From contig NZ_BJMM01000006.1 of assembly GCF_006539165.1 (NCBI RefSeq), positions 289,870 through 353,869 of the forward strand: 64,000 nucleotides of DNA, written 5' to 3'. The position numbers and the translations under genes are program-made. Under the pieces are notes generated by a model. The model was not told where the DNA came from, made no database searches, and was given only the letters and a program-made list of their open reading frames with translations. Source of the DNA: Streptomyces cacaoi. Its GTDB lineage: Bacteria > Actinomycetota > Actinomycetes > Streptomycetales > Streptomycetaceae. Below, piece after piece: positions 52,121-64,000 of the stretch; within the stretch, counting starts at the first letter, position 1, and every line of letters begins with the position of its first letter.

Positions 52121-54341
52121 AGCGCTCATCGACGCCATCGGCAACACCCCGGTCGTCCGGCTGCGCGCTCAGGCGCCGGCGGGCGTGGAGGTCTACGCCA
52201 AGCTCGAACTGCAGAACCCGTACGCCATGAAGGACCGGGTCGCCCGGCGCATGATTCTGGAGGCGCGCCGCACGGGTGCGCTGGCGGAGGGCGCGCCCGT
52301 CGTGGAGAGCTCATCCGGCACGATGGCGCTGGGCATCGCCCTCGTCGGAATCCACCTGGGCCACCCCGTCCACATCGTCAGCGACCCCCGCATCGACCCC
52401 GTCACCCACACCAAACTGACGGCGATGGGCTGCACGGTCCACATCGTCGAGGCCATGACGTCCCAGGGGTGGCAGTCGGCGCGGCTGGAGCGCCTCGCGG
52501 ACCTCATGCGGGAGCTGCCCGGCGCGTACTGGCCGCGCCAGTACAGCAACCCGGACAACCCCGCCGCCTACCGGGACCTCGCCGACGAACTCGTCGCCGA
52601 CCTGGGCGCCGTGGACGTCCTGGTCGGCTCCGTCGGCAGCGGCGGCTCGCTGTGCGGCACGTCCGAGGCGCTCCTCGACCGCTTCCCCGACCTCAAGGTC
52701 GTCGGGGTGGACTGCGTCGGCAGCGTCCTGTTCGGCCAGCCGGACCTGGCGACGCGCAAGCAGAGCGGACTCGGCAACAGCCTGTTCCCCGACAACATCG
52801 ACTACCGGCTCCTGGACGAGGTCCACTGGCTCTCCGACGACGAGGCGTTCCACGCCACCCGGAGCCTCGCGAGGGAGCAGCAGATCTTCGCCGGCAACAC
52901 CTCCGGCTCGGTGTACCGCGTCCTGACCCACCTGGCCGCCGGCGCCGCACCGGGCACCCGCCTGGTCGGCATCATGCCCGACCGCGGCGACCGCTACGTC
53001 GACACCGTCTACCGGCACGAACCCACCGGGCCGATCGCCGCGGCGCCCGCGCGGGTGCCGTTCGGCACGGTCGTGACCGGCTGGTCGTATGCGTCGATCC
53101 CGCGCAGCGACCGCCAGGTGCTGGTCTTCCTGGAGTCCAACACCACCGGCACGGGCATGCTCGCCCTGCGCACCGCCACCCGGCTCGGCTTCGCGCCCGT
53201 CCTGGTGGCCCGCGACCCCGGACGGTACGCCGGGCTCGACGACGCCGGCTGCACGACTGTCACCTGCGACACCGAGGACGACACCGCCGTACGGGACGCC
53301 GTCCGCGCTGCCGCCGCCGGGCGCACCGTCGCCGGCACCACCACGACCAGCGACTTCTACCTGGAGCACACGGCGCGCCTGTCCCGGGCGCTCGACGTGC
53401 CAGGGCACGCGCCCCGGACCGCGGCCGCCTGCCGGAACAAGGCCCTGACCAGGGCGGCCCTGCGGGACGCCGGGGTGCCCCAGCCCGCGTACGCGGTCGC
53501 AGCGGACACCGCGGACATCCCGGGGGCGGTGGCACGGGTCGGCGCGCCCTGTGTCGTCAAGCCGGCCGACGGGTCGGGCTCGCAGGACGTGCGGTGGTGC
53601 CCGGACCAGGCGACCGCCGTCGCGCACGCGGCACGCGTCCTGGCCGTCACCGAGAACGTGCGGGGGCAGCGGAGCGCCGGACGGGTCCTCGTCGAGGAGT
53701 TCGTGGACGGGCCGGAATACAGCGTGGAGATGTTCTGCACCGGCGGAAAGGCCGTGTGCGTGGGCGTCACCGGGCGGACCACGACGCCGCTGCCCCACTT
53801 CGTCGAGACCGGGCACCTCTTCCCTGCAAGCCTGCCGGCGGCGCGGCAGGCGGAACTCGCGGAGGCCGCCCGGCAGGCGCTCAAGACCGTCGGGTTCGAG
53901 TACGGCCCGGCCCACGTCGAGACGCGGCTGACGGCGGTGGGGCCCGTCGTCATCGAGATCAACGGGCGGCTGGCCGGCGGCATGATCCCCGAGCTCGTGC
54001 GTGCCGCGACCGGGATCGACCTGCTGGAACAGCAGGTCCGCGCCGCTGCCGGACTTCCCGTACATCTCGAAGCGCACCGCGCCCGGCACGCGGGGCTGCG
54101 GTTCCTCACCGCGCCGGAGGCGGGCCGGCTGGTCGCCGTCACCGGCACCGCCGCCGCCGAACGCGTGCCGGGCGTGCTCGCCGTTGTCGTCACCGGAGCG
54201 CCCGGACGCGCCGTCCGGCCGCCCAGGGACGCCTACGACCGGCTCGGCCACGTCATCGCGGCCGGCGACACGGAGCGGGAGGTGGAGACGGCACTGGCGA
54301 CCGCGGCGGCGCTGCTGCGGGTGGAGACCACCGCCGGGTGA
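52110..54341 (+). CDS. Fusion: cysteine-synthase-like PLP enzyme + ATP-grasp ligase
   Basis: A 743-residue two-domain enzyme. Residues ~1-310 are a cysteine-synthase-family (PLP fold type II) domain: NPYAMKDR with the PLP lysine, ESSSGTMALGIAL as substrate loop (like SbnA-type enzymes) and VGSVGSGGSLCG as phosphate-binding loop. Residues ~330-743 are ATP-grasp: PCVVKPADGSGSQDV, VLVEEFVDGPEYSVEMF and HVETRLTAVGPVVIEINGRLAGG. The PLP half would replace the phosphate of O-phosphothreonine with aspartate nitrogen, for cleavage by the lyase; the ATP-grasp half would then join the amino acid to a partner. The fusion is the unusual point. AGGGAG precedes the ATG. Confidence 0.86.
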   Translation: MRHEALIDAIGNTPVVRLRAQAPAGVEVYAKLELQNPYAMKDRVARRMILEARRTGALAEGAPVVESSSGTMALGIALVGIHLGHPVHIVSDPRIDPVTHTKLTAMGCTVHIVEAMTSQGWQSARLERLADLMRELPGAYWPRQYSNPDNPAAYRDLADELVADLGAVDVLVGSVGSGGSLCGTSEALLDRFPDLKVVGVDCVGSVLFGQPDLATRKQSGLGNSLFPDNIDYRLLDEVHWLSDDEAFHATRSLAREQQIFAGNTSGSVYRVLTHLAAGAAPGTRLVGIMPDRGDRYVDTVYRHEPTGPIAAAPARVPFGTVVTGWSYASIPRSDRQVLVFLESNTTGTGMLALRTATRLGFAPVLVARDPGRYAGLDDAGCTTVTCDTEDDTAVRDAVRAAAAGRTVAGTTTTSDFYLEHTARLSRALDVPGHAPRTAAACRNKALTRAALRDAGVPQPAYAVAADTADIPGAVARVGAPCVVKPADGSGSQDVRWCPDQATAVAHAARVLAVTENVRGQRSAGRVLVEEFVDGPEYSVEMFCTGGKAVCVGVTGRTTTPLPHFVETGHLFPASLPAARQAELAEAARQALKTVGFEYGPAHVETRLTAVGPVVIEINGRLAGGMIPELVRAATGIDLLEQQVRAAAGLPVHLEAHRARHAGLRFLTAPEAGRLVAVTGTAAAERVPGVLAVVVTGAPGRAVRPPRDAYDRLGHVIAAGDTEREVETALATAAALLRVETTAG

Positions 54342-54374
54342 GGAGGGCACGTTCCGGCGCCCGCCCTCACCCGG
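54334..54374. terminator. Convergent terminator after the diamino-acid operon
   Basis: CCGGGTGAGG (54334-54343) pairs perfectly with CCTCACCCGG (54365-54374); an inner GGGC/GCCC pairing extends the stem. It overlaps the stop codon of the fusion gene and separates it from the convergent LuxR gene. Confidence 0.55.
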
Positions 54375-54391
54375 TGGTGGCCTGCCCCGCC

Positions 54392-56950
54392 TCAGGTGTC
54401 TTCGAGCTGGCGGGAGCTGCCGCGGCCTGCGTGGAGCACGCTGTGCGGAGGGGGTATCCGGCGCTCCACGGACGTGGCGTGCGCGCCCCGTTCGGTCGAC
54501 GGCGGCGAGGTGCGACGGGCGGTGGACGGGGGGAGCACCGCCGAGGGTTCCGGTTGACGCTGGGCCACCCACGCCGCGATGTGCGCCCGGGAGCGGAGTC
54601 CCAGCGTGGCGCGGATGTGCCGGATGTGTGTCTCGACGGTCCGCACCGACACATGCATCCGTGCCGCGATCTGACGGTTGGTCAGCCCCTCCACGACCAG
54701 TTCCGCCACGTCCCGCTCCCGTCTGCTCAGCGGATGGCCGGGCCGCTTGTGATGCCTTCCGGGACCGCCGTCGTCGCCGAGCGCGAGGGAGACCGCCTGC
54801 GGAGCCGCCAGACGCCGGCCCGCGTCGAGGCACGCCTCGGCGCGCGCCGACGGCATGGTCCGCAGGGCCGCCTCCCGCACCTCGTGCAGCTGCCCACGCC
54901 ACCACTCGGTGTCCCGCCCGGGGCCGCACCGGATCCGCTCCGCGGTCCCCAGGAGGTGCAGCACCCGGTCGAACCGGCGGGCCCGGACGGCGGCCATGGC
55001 CAGCCCTTCGATGGCCGCTGCGGTGTCGTCACGGTGGGCAGGGCGCGCGCGGAGCGCCTCGGCGAAGCACGCCTCGGCCTTCGTCGGGTCGTCCTTCTCC
55101 AGCGCCAGGGCACCGGCCGTGACCAGCACCGGGTGCAGATGGAAGGGCGTCGAGCGGCGGCGCAGCGCCGGCAGCGCGCGGCGGATCGCCTGCTCGGCCT
55201 CGCCCAGTTCGCCGTTCTCCACCTGCTGCCGGGCGATGGCCCCCGAGCTCAGCGCGACGAGCAGGCCGTCATCCAGCCGCAGGCCGATGTCCAGGGCCCC
55301 CGCCAGGTCGGCGCGGGCGGACTCCCGTTCGTCCGCCTGCTGCCGCTGCCTGCCGCGCAGCAGCAGCAGGCGGCCGAGCCGGGCCGTGCTGCCGCCGCAC
55401 CCGCGCTCCAGCGCCACCGCCTCGTCGGTCAGCCGTGCCGCCTCGGCGTCCGCGCCCTCCCGACGCGCCAGCAGCGCCGCCGCCTCCAGCGCGATGCCGC
55501 GGTAGCCGGAGTCCGCGGCGGTGCGCTCCAGGGCGTGCACCAGATGTCCGGCGGCACCGAGGTGCTGACCGTTGGCCAGCTCCACCGCGGCCAGCGCCGC
55601 GGCCAGCAGCAACTGGCGCTCGTCGGTGCCGGACCGGAGCACCAGGAGGGCTTGCGTGAGGTTGGCCTGCTCCTTCTCCAGCACGGCGAGCGCCCCTGCC
55701 GGTGCGACGGCCTCGGTGTACAGCGGTAGGGACGCCGTCGTCAGCCAGGCCGTGAGTCGCTCGTACGCCCCCGAGTCCTCGCCCTGGGCGACGAGCATCT
55801 CGTGGCCGAAGCAGCGCATGGACTCCAGGAGCCGGAAGCGGGTCGGACAGTCCGCGCCGGGCAGCGGCGTGATGACGGACTTCGCCTCCAGGCCGATGAG
55901 GATCTCGGGTATCGCCGAGGCCACCTCGGGCACATCGGCCGCGAGCGCGCCGGCCGCGTCAGGGCCGAAGCCGCCCGGCAGCACCGACAGCCTGCGCAGC
56001 AGGGCGCGTTCCCCCGTGCTCAGCAGGTCGTAGCCCCAGCCCAGCGAGGCACGCAGGCTCCGGTGGCGGTCGTCTGCCAGCCGCCACCCGTTCGTCAGCA
56101 GCGCGAGCCGGTCGTCCAGCTGGGCCCGGACCTCGGCGGGCGGGAAGACGCGCATCAGCTGGGCGGCCATCTCGATGGGCAGTGGCAGCCCGTCCAGCCG
56201 TGCGCAGATCTCGCCCACATCGGCCGCGTTGGCCTCGGTGAGCTGGAAGCCGGGGGCGACTGCGCGGGCCCGGTCCAGAAACAGGGCGACCGCGTCGGAG
56301 CTGAGGCACGCGGCGAGCACGGTCGCGGGATCCAGGTCCGGGGGCGCCAGCTCGGCCACCGGGAAGACCGACTCGCCCGGGAGGCGCAGCGGTTCGCGGC
56401 TCGTGGCCAGTATCCGCAGCCGCGGCTGGCGCGGCAGCAGATCGGTCAACAGCGCGCCGCAGATCTCCAGCACGTGCTCGCAGCCGTCGAGGAGGAGCAG
56501 CCGGTCCTTCTCCGCCTCGTTTGTGCCGTCGGTCAGCTCGTCGAGCGCGGCCAGGATCCGCTGGCGTATCTCCTCCGGTTCGGCGAGCCGGCCGAGCCGG
56601 ACCACCGCCATCTCGTAGCGCCGGCTGCGGGCCTCTTGGCCGGCCAGCTCCAGGGCGAGCCGGCTCTTGCCCACACCTGCGGGGCCGGTCAGTGTCAGCA
56701 GCCGCACCTCTCGTAACAACCGCGTCAGCTCGATCAGTTCGTGCGTGCGGCCGATGAAGCTGCTCAGCTGCGTCAGCGGTGTCTCGACGAGCGCGGTCTC
56801 CATGCCCCCGGACTTCTGCCGCATGCGGTAGGAGCGCTGCCGGCAGGCGTTGGAGCAGTAGCGGGCTCGCGGCGGAGAGCTTCCGGACTGCCGCTGCGGG
56901 CGCACCGGTTTGCCGCAGGTGTCGCAGGCGGCCGTGGAGGAAAGGGACAT
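54392..56950 (-). CDS. Zinc-ribbon / NB-ARC-type ATPase / LuxR regulator with a TTA codon
   Basis: An 852-residue regulator. The N-terminus has four cysteines at residues 9, 12, 32 and 36 (CDTC...YCSNAC), a small zinc-binding motif not usual for this class. A nucleotide-binding domain follows (FIGRTHELIEL, GPAGVGKSRLALELAG, LLLLDGCEHVLE), then TPR-like repeats and a C-terminal LuxR helix-turn-helix (LSRRERDVAELVVEGLTNRQIAARMHVSVRTVETHI). Codon 79 (56714-56716) is TTA, so bldA may limit translation. ATG 56950 follows AGGTAGGTG. It is convergent with the diamino-acid operon and is its probable regulator. Confidence 0.86.
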   Translation of the reverse strand: MSLSSTAACDTCGKPVRPQRQSGSSPPRARYCSNACRQRSYRMRQKSGGMETALVETPLTQLSSFIGRTHELIELTRLLREVRLLTLTGPAGVGKSRLALELAGQEARSRRYEMAVVRLGRLAEPEEIRQRILAALDELTDGTNEAEKDRLLLLDGCEHVLEICGALLTDLLPRQPRLRILATSREPLRLPGESVFPVAELAPPDLDPATVLAACLSSDAVALFLDRARAVAPGFQLTEANAADVGEICARLDGLPLPIEMAAQLMRVFPPAEVRAQLDDRLALLTNGWRLADDRHRSLRASLGWGYDLLSTGERALLRRLSVLPGGFGPDAAGALAADVPEVASAIPEILIGLEAKSVITPLPGADCPTRFRLLESMRCFGHEMLVAQGEDSGAYERLTAWLTTASLPLYTEAVAPAGALAVLEKEQANLTQALLVLRSGTDERQLLLAAALAAVELANGQHLGAAGHLVHALERTAADSGYRGIALEAAALLARREGADAEAARLTDEAVALERGCGGSTARLGRLLLLRGRQRQQADERESARADLAGALDIGLRLDDGLLVALSSGAIARQQVENGELGEAEQAIRRALPALRRRSTPFHLHPVLVTAGALALEKDDPTKAEACFAEALRARPAHRDDTAAAIEGLAMAAVRARRFDRVLHLLGTAERIRCGPGRDTEWWRGQLHEVREAALRTMPSARAEACLDAGRRLAAPQAVSLALGDDGGPGRHHKRPGHPLSRRERDVAELVVEGLTNRQIAARMHVSVRTVETHIRHIRATLGLRSRAHIAAWVAQRQPEPSAVLPPSTARRTSPPSTERGAHATSVERRIPPPHSVLHAGRGSSRQLEDT

Positions 56951-57853
56951 TGCACCTACCTTTGGGAGCGAGGTCGGGCATGCGTGAGCAACCGTCCAGG
57001 GAGACGGGAATGGGCGCGCGGCTGACGGCGCAGGGGTGACGCCTCGATGGCGGCTCAAATGAGTGCTCGACGGCAGAGAAAAGTGGGGGGTGTGCGGTGA
57101 TGTGGTGGCGCGCGGTTACTGCCTGGTCGACGGCATAACTGCCGGGTGGGCTTCCGGTCGGCGCGCATTGAGGTGGTGGGGGGCTTGCTGCATTCTTACT
57201 CCGTTTTAACCGGAAGAATGTTTGCGAGGTGCGCCGCCGAACTGCTGAATTGTCCCGTGGTGTTCGTCCCGCGATCGCACTACGGCAACGATGTCAAGTC
57301 GGCGTTCCGCCGTCCTCCCGCCCCGGAACGGGGCCGGGAAGTGGAGGAGGGGACGGGCCTTACGAGCAGATCACGGCCCTGTGCGAGGTCGTGAGGGGCT
57401 GGAGAAGGGGGTAGTCGTCCGGTCTCTCACGTGCGATGCCTGCTGGACGCATTGTCACCACGGCGCTCCGTCTTTCTTTCTGCGCTCGCATGAGGGCGAT
57501 TACAGTCGTCTGCCTCAAGTGATGCGGTAACGATAGAAACTTTCTCTTGGTCGGTCAAGCGATGCATTGCGCGGTCTCGAAACGATGCGGTCAATGGGTT
57601 CGGCGGTGCGGTAGGCCGAAGCCAGGTCCGTATTTCATTCGTCTGCTTTCCGTTATTCGGTGCCCGTTTGCTGACCGCTTCCTGTCGTATCCTCGCGCTG
57701 CTTGCTGCACCATTTCTGCCAGCCGCATGAGACGCTCGCATCGCCACCCGTATCAGGGAGCGCAGCGCCCGTTTCCGGTCCGTTTTCGATCGATGCCCTG
57801 TGTGGAACGCACCGGCACAGGGCGTGACAGCGGGCGCGGCGGGCACACGCGCA
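56951..57853. other. Long intergenic region, no gene seen
   Basis: Roughly 900 bases, less GC-rich than the rest, with no frame that resembles a known protein. It holds the promoter of the zinc-ribbon LuxR gene and whatever precedes the TetR end. GATGCGGT appears twice (about 57522 and 57584) near AT-richer sequence and might be a regulator site, but this is weak. Confidence 0.4.
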
Positions 57854-57884
57854 GACCCCACGCACCGGCGGGGTGCGTGGGGTC
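57854..57884. terminator. Strong hairpin terminator after the TetR gene
   Basis: GACCCCACGCACC (57854-57866) pairs perfectly with GGTGCGTGGGGTC (57872-57884), 13 bp with a five-base loop. It lies just past the minus-strand TetR stop at 57916, as expected for its terminator. Confidence 0.65.
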
Positions 57885-57915
57885 GTGGGGGGTGTGGCGC
57901 CGGGAGGAGCGCGGG

Positions 57916-58548
57916 TCATCTCGCCGCGATGCAGCGGTCGAAGATGTCCGCCAGCCGACGCGCGTACGGCTCCGGGTCGCCGTCGCCGTCCTGGAGGCAG
58001 TGGTGGCGGACGACGTTCTCGATGGCGCTGTGGATGACGAGGGCCATCAGCCGGGCGTCGAGGGTGTGGAACTCGCCCGCCTGGCGGCCCTGTTCGAGCA
58101 GCTCGGTCAGGGAGTCGACGGACAGCGCGGCGCGTGCGACGTCGTCCAGGCCGGATATCTGCCGGGCCTGCACCATCGCGACGATCTCGGCCAGCGCCTG
58201 AGTCTGCGTCGGACGGCGGGTGACGAAAGTGATCTGCGCGACGATGTAGGCGCCCAGTTTTGCCCGGTAGGTCGTTTCCCGGGCGACGCATTCCGCCATG
58301 GCGGCCTCGGACTCCGCGAGAACGGATTGTGCGGCCTTCCGGAAGAGTTCGGGCTTCCCGGAGAAGTAGTAGGAGATCATGCCGGTGCTGCTGAGCCTGG
58401 CCTGCCGGCATATCGCGCTGAACGAGGCCCTCGAATAGCCGATTTCGGCGAGCGTCTCGATGGTCGCCTGAACGATCTGCACTCTGCGCGCATCCTGCGT
58501 GAAAGTGCGAGCGCTCGACTGGGTGGCCCTGGTCATCATCCTGCACAT
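57916..58548 (-). CDS. TetR-family regulator
   Basis: About 210 residues. The N-terminal DNA-binding domain reads RRVQIVQATIETLAEIGYSRASFSAICRQARLSSTGMISYYFSGKPELFRKAA; the C-terminal domain is typical of TetR/AcrR proteins of this length. The start may be ATG 58548 (GAGGGA just upstream), ATG 58539 or GTG 58593; the homology does not decide. It lies between the zinc-ribbon regulator and the dioxygenase/PKS genes and may control the latter. Confidence 0.84.
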   Translation of the reverse strand: MCRMMTRATQSSARTFTQDARRVQIVQATIETLAEIGYSRASFSAICRQARLSSTGMISYYFSGKPELFRKAAQSVLAESEAAMAECVARETTYRAKLGAYIVAQITFVTRRPTQTQALAEIVAMVQARQISGLDDVARAALSVDSLTELLEQGRQAGEFHTLDARLMALVIHSAIENVVRHHCLQDGDGDPEPYARRLADIFDRCIAAR

Positions 58549-58675
58549 TTCCCTCGGCTCCGTGACGAACTCCGGCAGCGCCACGGGATTCACCCCGTGC
58601 CACGGGGACTCCGGCGGTCCGAGTGTCCGGGGACGAGAGCGGGAGCGGAGGACGTGCTCCGCCGCGCCGAGGCGG

Positions 58676-59581
58676 TCAGCCCGCCTCGGCCGCCCCGCCC
58701 GGAGCCCGCAGCGGCACCGTCATCGGCATGGTCGGGTGCGGAGCGGCGGAGTCGAACTCCCGCGAGTGGTGCCCCTCCGCCACCGGTCTGCGGGTCAGAA
58801 ACGCCAGCAGGTCACGGAAGGCGGGGCGCTCCGGGTCGGCCGCGTACAGCGTCGAGACGCTGTGCTTCAGCTCGTGGTCGACGATCAGGCACGTGTCGAG
58901 GAAATCGCGGTGCTGGGCACGGGCACGCACCAGCTCCGGATCCGTGTCGTGCCAGCGGGTGCCGTTCGTCTCGGCCATCTCGTGCAGGAACGTGACCGCG
59001 CTGTCCTGCGTCATGTTGCCGCTGCCGAGGTACGTCGTCATGGTGTGGTCGACGCCGTCGCTGTGCACGCCCTCCAGCGCCGGCTCGCCGATCAGGTCGC
59101 CGTCGGTGATGGTCCGCACGTTCAGCAGTGTGCACACCCAGCGCTCGCTGTCGTAGTCCAGCTTCGGCCGGTGCTGGATCGCCATCCCGTCGAACACCAT
59201 GAACTTGAACACGAACAGCGCCTGGAGCGCGGTGTTGAGCTGGAGGTCGTCGCGGATCTCGTCGAAGATCCGCACCTGCCCGGCGTCGTGCCGCACGAAG
59301 TCGTCCTCCGTGGACAGCATGAACGGTTGGAACTCCAGCCTCCGCACCTCCATCGACGCCGGGTCGAAACCGAAGCGGCCGGTGCGGGTCCTGCGGAACG
59401 GCAGCGTCGGATCGCTCTCCAGGGCTTCGCTGACGGTCACGAGCCGGTCGAGGTCCTCGTCGGTGGCGCCCAGGGCCTGCACGATACGGACCATTTCCTC
59501 GCCGGGCACGAAGGCGAAACGGTCACGGATATAGGACGAGCGTATCCGGGCGATGTCGGAAGCCAGGGTTTCGATCGGCAT
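58676..59581 (-). CDS. Fe(II)/2-oxoglutarate dioxygenase, amino-acid hydroxylase-like
   Basis: A 301-residue member of the 2OG-Fe_Oxy_2 family, like the gene at 4589-5479. PALEGVHSDGVDHTMTTYL has the HxD iron ligands and CLIVDHELKHSVSTLY the distal histidine. Characterised relatives hydroxylate free amino acids. GGAGG lies nine bases before ATG 59581. It is divergent from the PKS (250-bp gap) and downstream of the TetR gene in opposite sense, so it may belong to either the diamino-acid or the PKS pathway. Confidence 0.76.
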   Translation of the reverse strand: MPIETLASDIARIRSSYIRDRFAFVPGEEMVRIVQALGATDEDLDRLVTVSEALESDPTLPFRRTRTGRFGFDPASMEVRRLEFQPFMLSTEDDFVRHDAGQVRIFDEIRDDLQLNTALQALFVFKFMVFDGMAIQHRPKLDYDSERWVCTLLNVRTITDGDLIGEPALEGVHSDGVDHTMTTYLGSGNMTQDSAVTFLHEMAETNGTRWHDTDPELVRARAQHRDFLDTCLIVDHELKHSVSTLYAADPERPAFRDLLAFLTRRPVAEGHHSREFDSAAPHPTMPMTVPLRAPGGAAEAG

Positions 59582-59831
59582 TCCCTTGTTCCTCCAGGGC
59601 GGTGTTGCGGGGGAAATTCGGAGAACGTGACAGGCGCTGAACCGTAGCTGCAACCGGTGTAGCAGCGGGAGTTCGGCAGAGCAACACCGAATCAGCGGAA
59701 CCGGTGCCGTGCCCGCGGTGAACGCGTCCGTGTGCCGCCGTAACGGCGGCATTCGCGGATGCCGCGCCACAGTCGCGCGACGAACGATCGAGCACGATGA
59801 GTACCGGACGCGAGAAAAGGTCGCGAGGGAA

Positions 59832-64000
<4,169 letters not shown>

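Noticed and set aside
57427..57861. Minus-strand 144-codon frame in the long intergenic region
   Set aside because: No ribosome site, no motif, and it runs across the strong hairpin terminator.

Overview
The window is very GC-rich actinomycete DNA with Streptomyces-type features: dense genes with ATGA/GTGA overlaps, GTG and TTG starts, GGAGG ribosome binding sites, and rare TTA leucine codons in two large LuxR-type regulators. It is accessory territory dominated by specialised metabolism. I see no tRNA, rRNA, CRISPR array or replication origin.

Region 1 (1-4533): a hydantoinase/oxoprolinase-type operon (HyuA C-terminus, HyuB, MFS transporter, short-chain dehydrogenase), cut by the left edge.

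Region 2 (4589-33660): a biosynthetic locus I cannot match to a known product. Left arm: an Fe/2-oxoglutarate amino-acid hydroxylase-like enzyme, an HxlR regulator, a class IV aminotransferase, a LigA/LigB extradiol dioxygenase pair and a Gfo/Idh/MocA dehydrogenase. Right arm: one near-continuous plus-strand operon of about 21 kb (10030-30891) with a split transketolase, a glycosyltransferase-like protein, an APH-type kinase, an FAD oxidoreductase, an NRPS (A-T with a condensation remnant), a PKS (KS-AT-carrier), two methyltransferases, an SDR, a LOG-type protein, UDP-glucose 6-dehydrogenase, an MFS exporter, an ATP-grasp ligase and a paralogous PheS/PheT pair. The PheST pair has lost the segments that bind tRNA and is the most unusual element here. 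Three promoters in this locus carry the same palindrome, CGTACTYNNRAGTACG, at nearly the same distance from their -10 boxes, so they probably form one regulon. A LuxR-type LAL regulator with two TTA codons closes the locus.

Region 3 (33968-42416): a TetR/MFS efflux pair, SDR and alcohol dehydrogenase genes, a second TetR/SDR pair, a GNAT acetyltransferase and three gene remnants (alpha/beta hydrolase, IS5-type transposase, isoaspartate methyltransferase-like). It reads as a scarred spacer between clusters.

Region 4 (42516-56950): a second locus with TauD dioxygenase, sulfotransferase, MbtH, O-methyltransferase, amidinotransferase, a thioesterase II that has lost its catalytic residues, an NRPS C-T protein, and an argininosuccinate-lyase-like / GHMP kinase / cysteine-synthase-like trio. 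That trio resembles the 2,3-diaminobutyrate pathway of uridyl peptide antibiotics. The cysteine-synthase-like enzyme is fused to an ATP-grasp domain. A zinc-ribbon LuxR regulator with a TTA codon ends the locus.

Region 5 (57916-64000): TetR regulator, another amino-acid hydroxylase-like enzyme, and the start of a modular type I PKS whose KSQ loading module has an AT with an in-frame deletion across its catalytic histidine. The PKS runs off the right edge.
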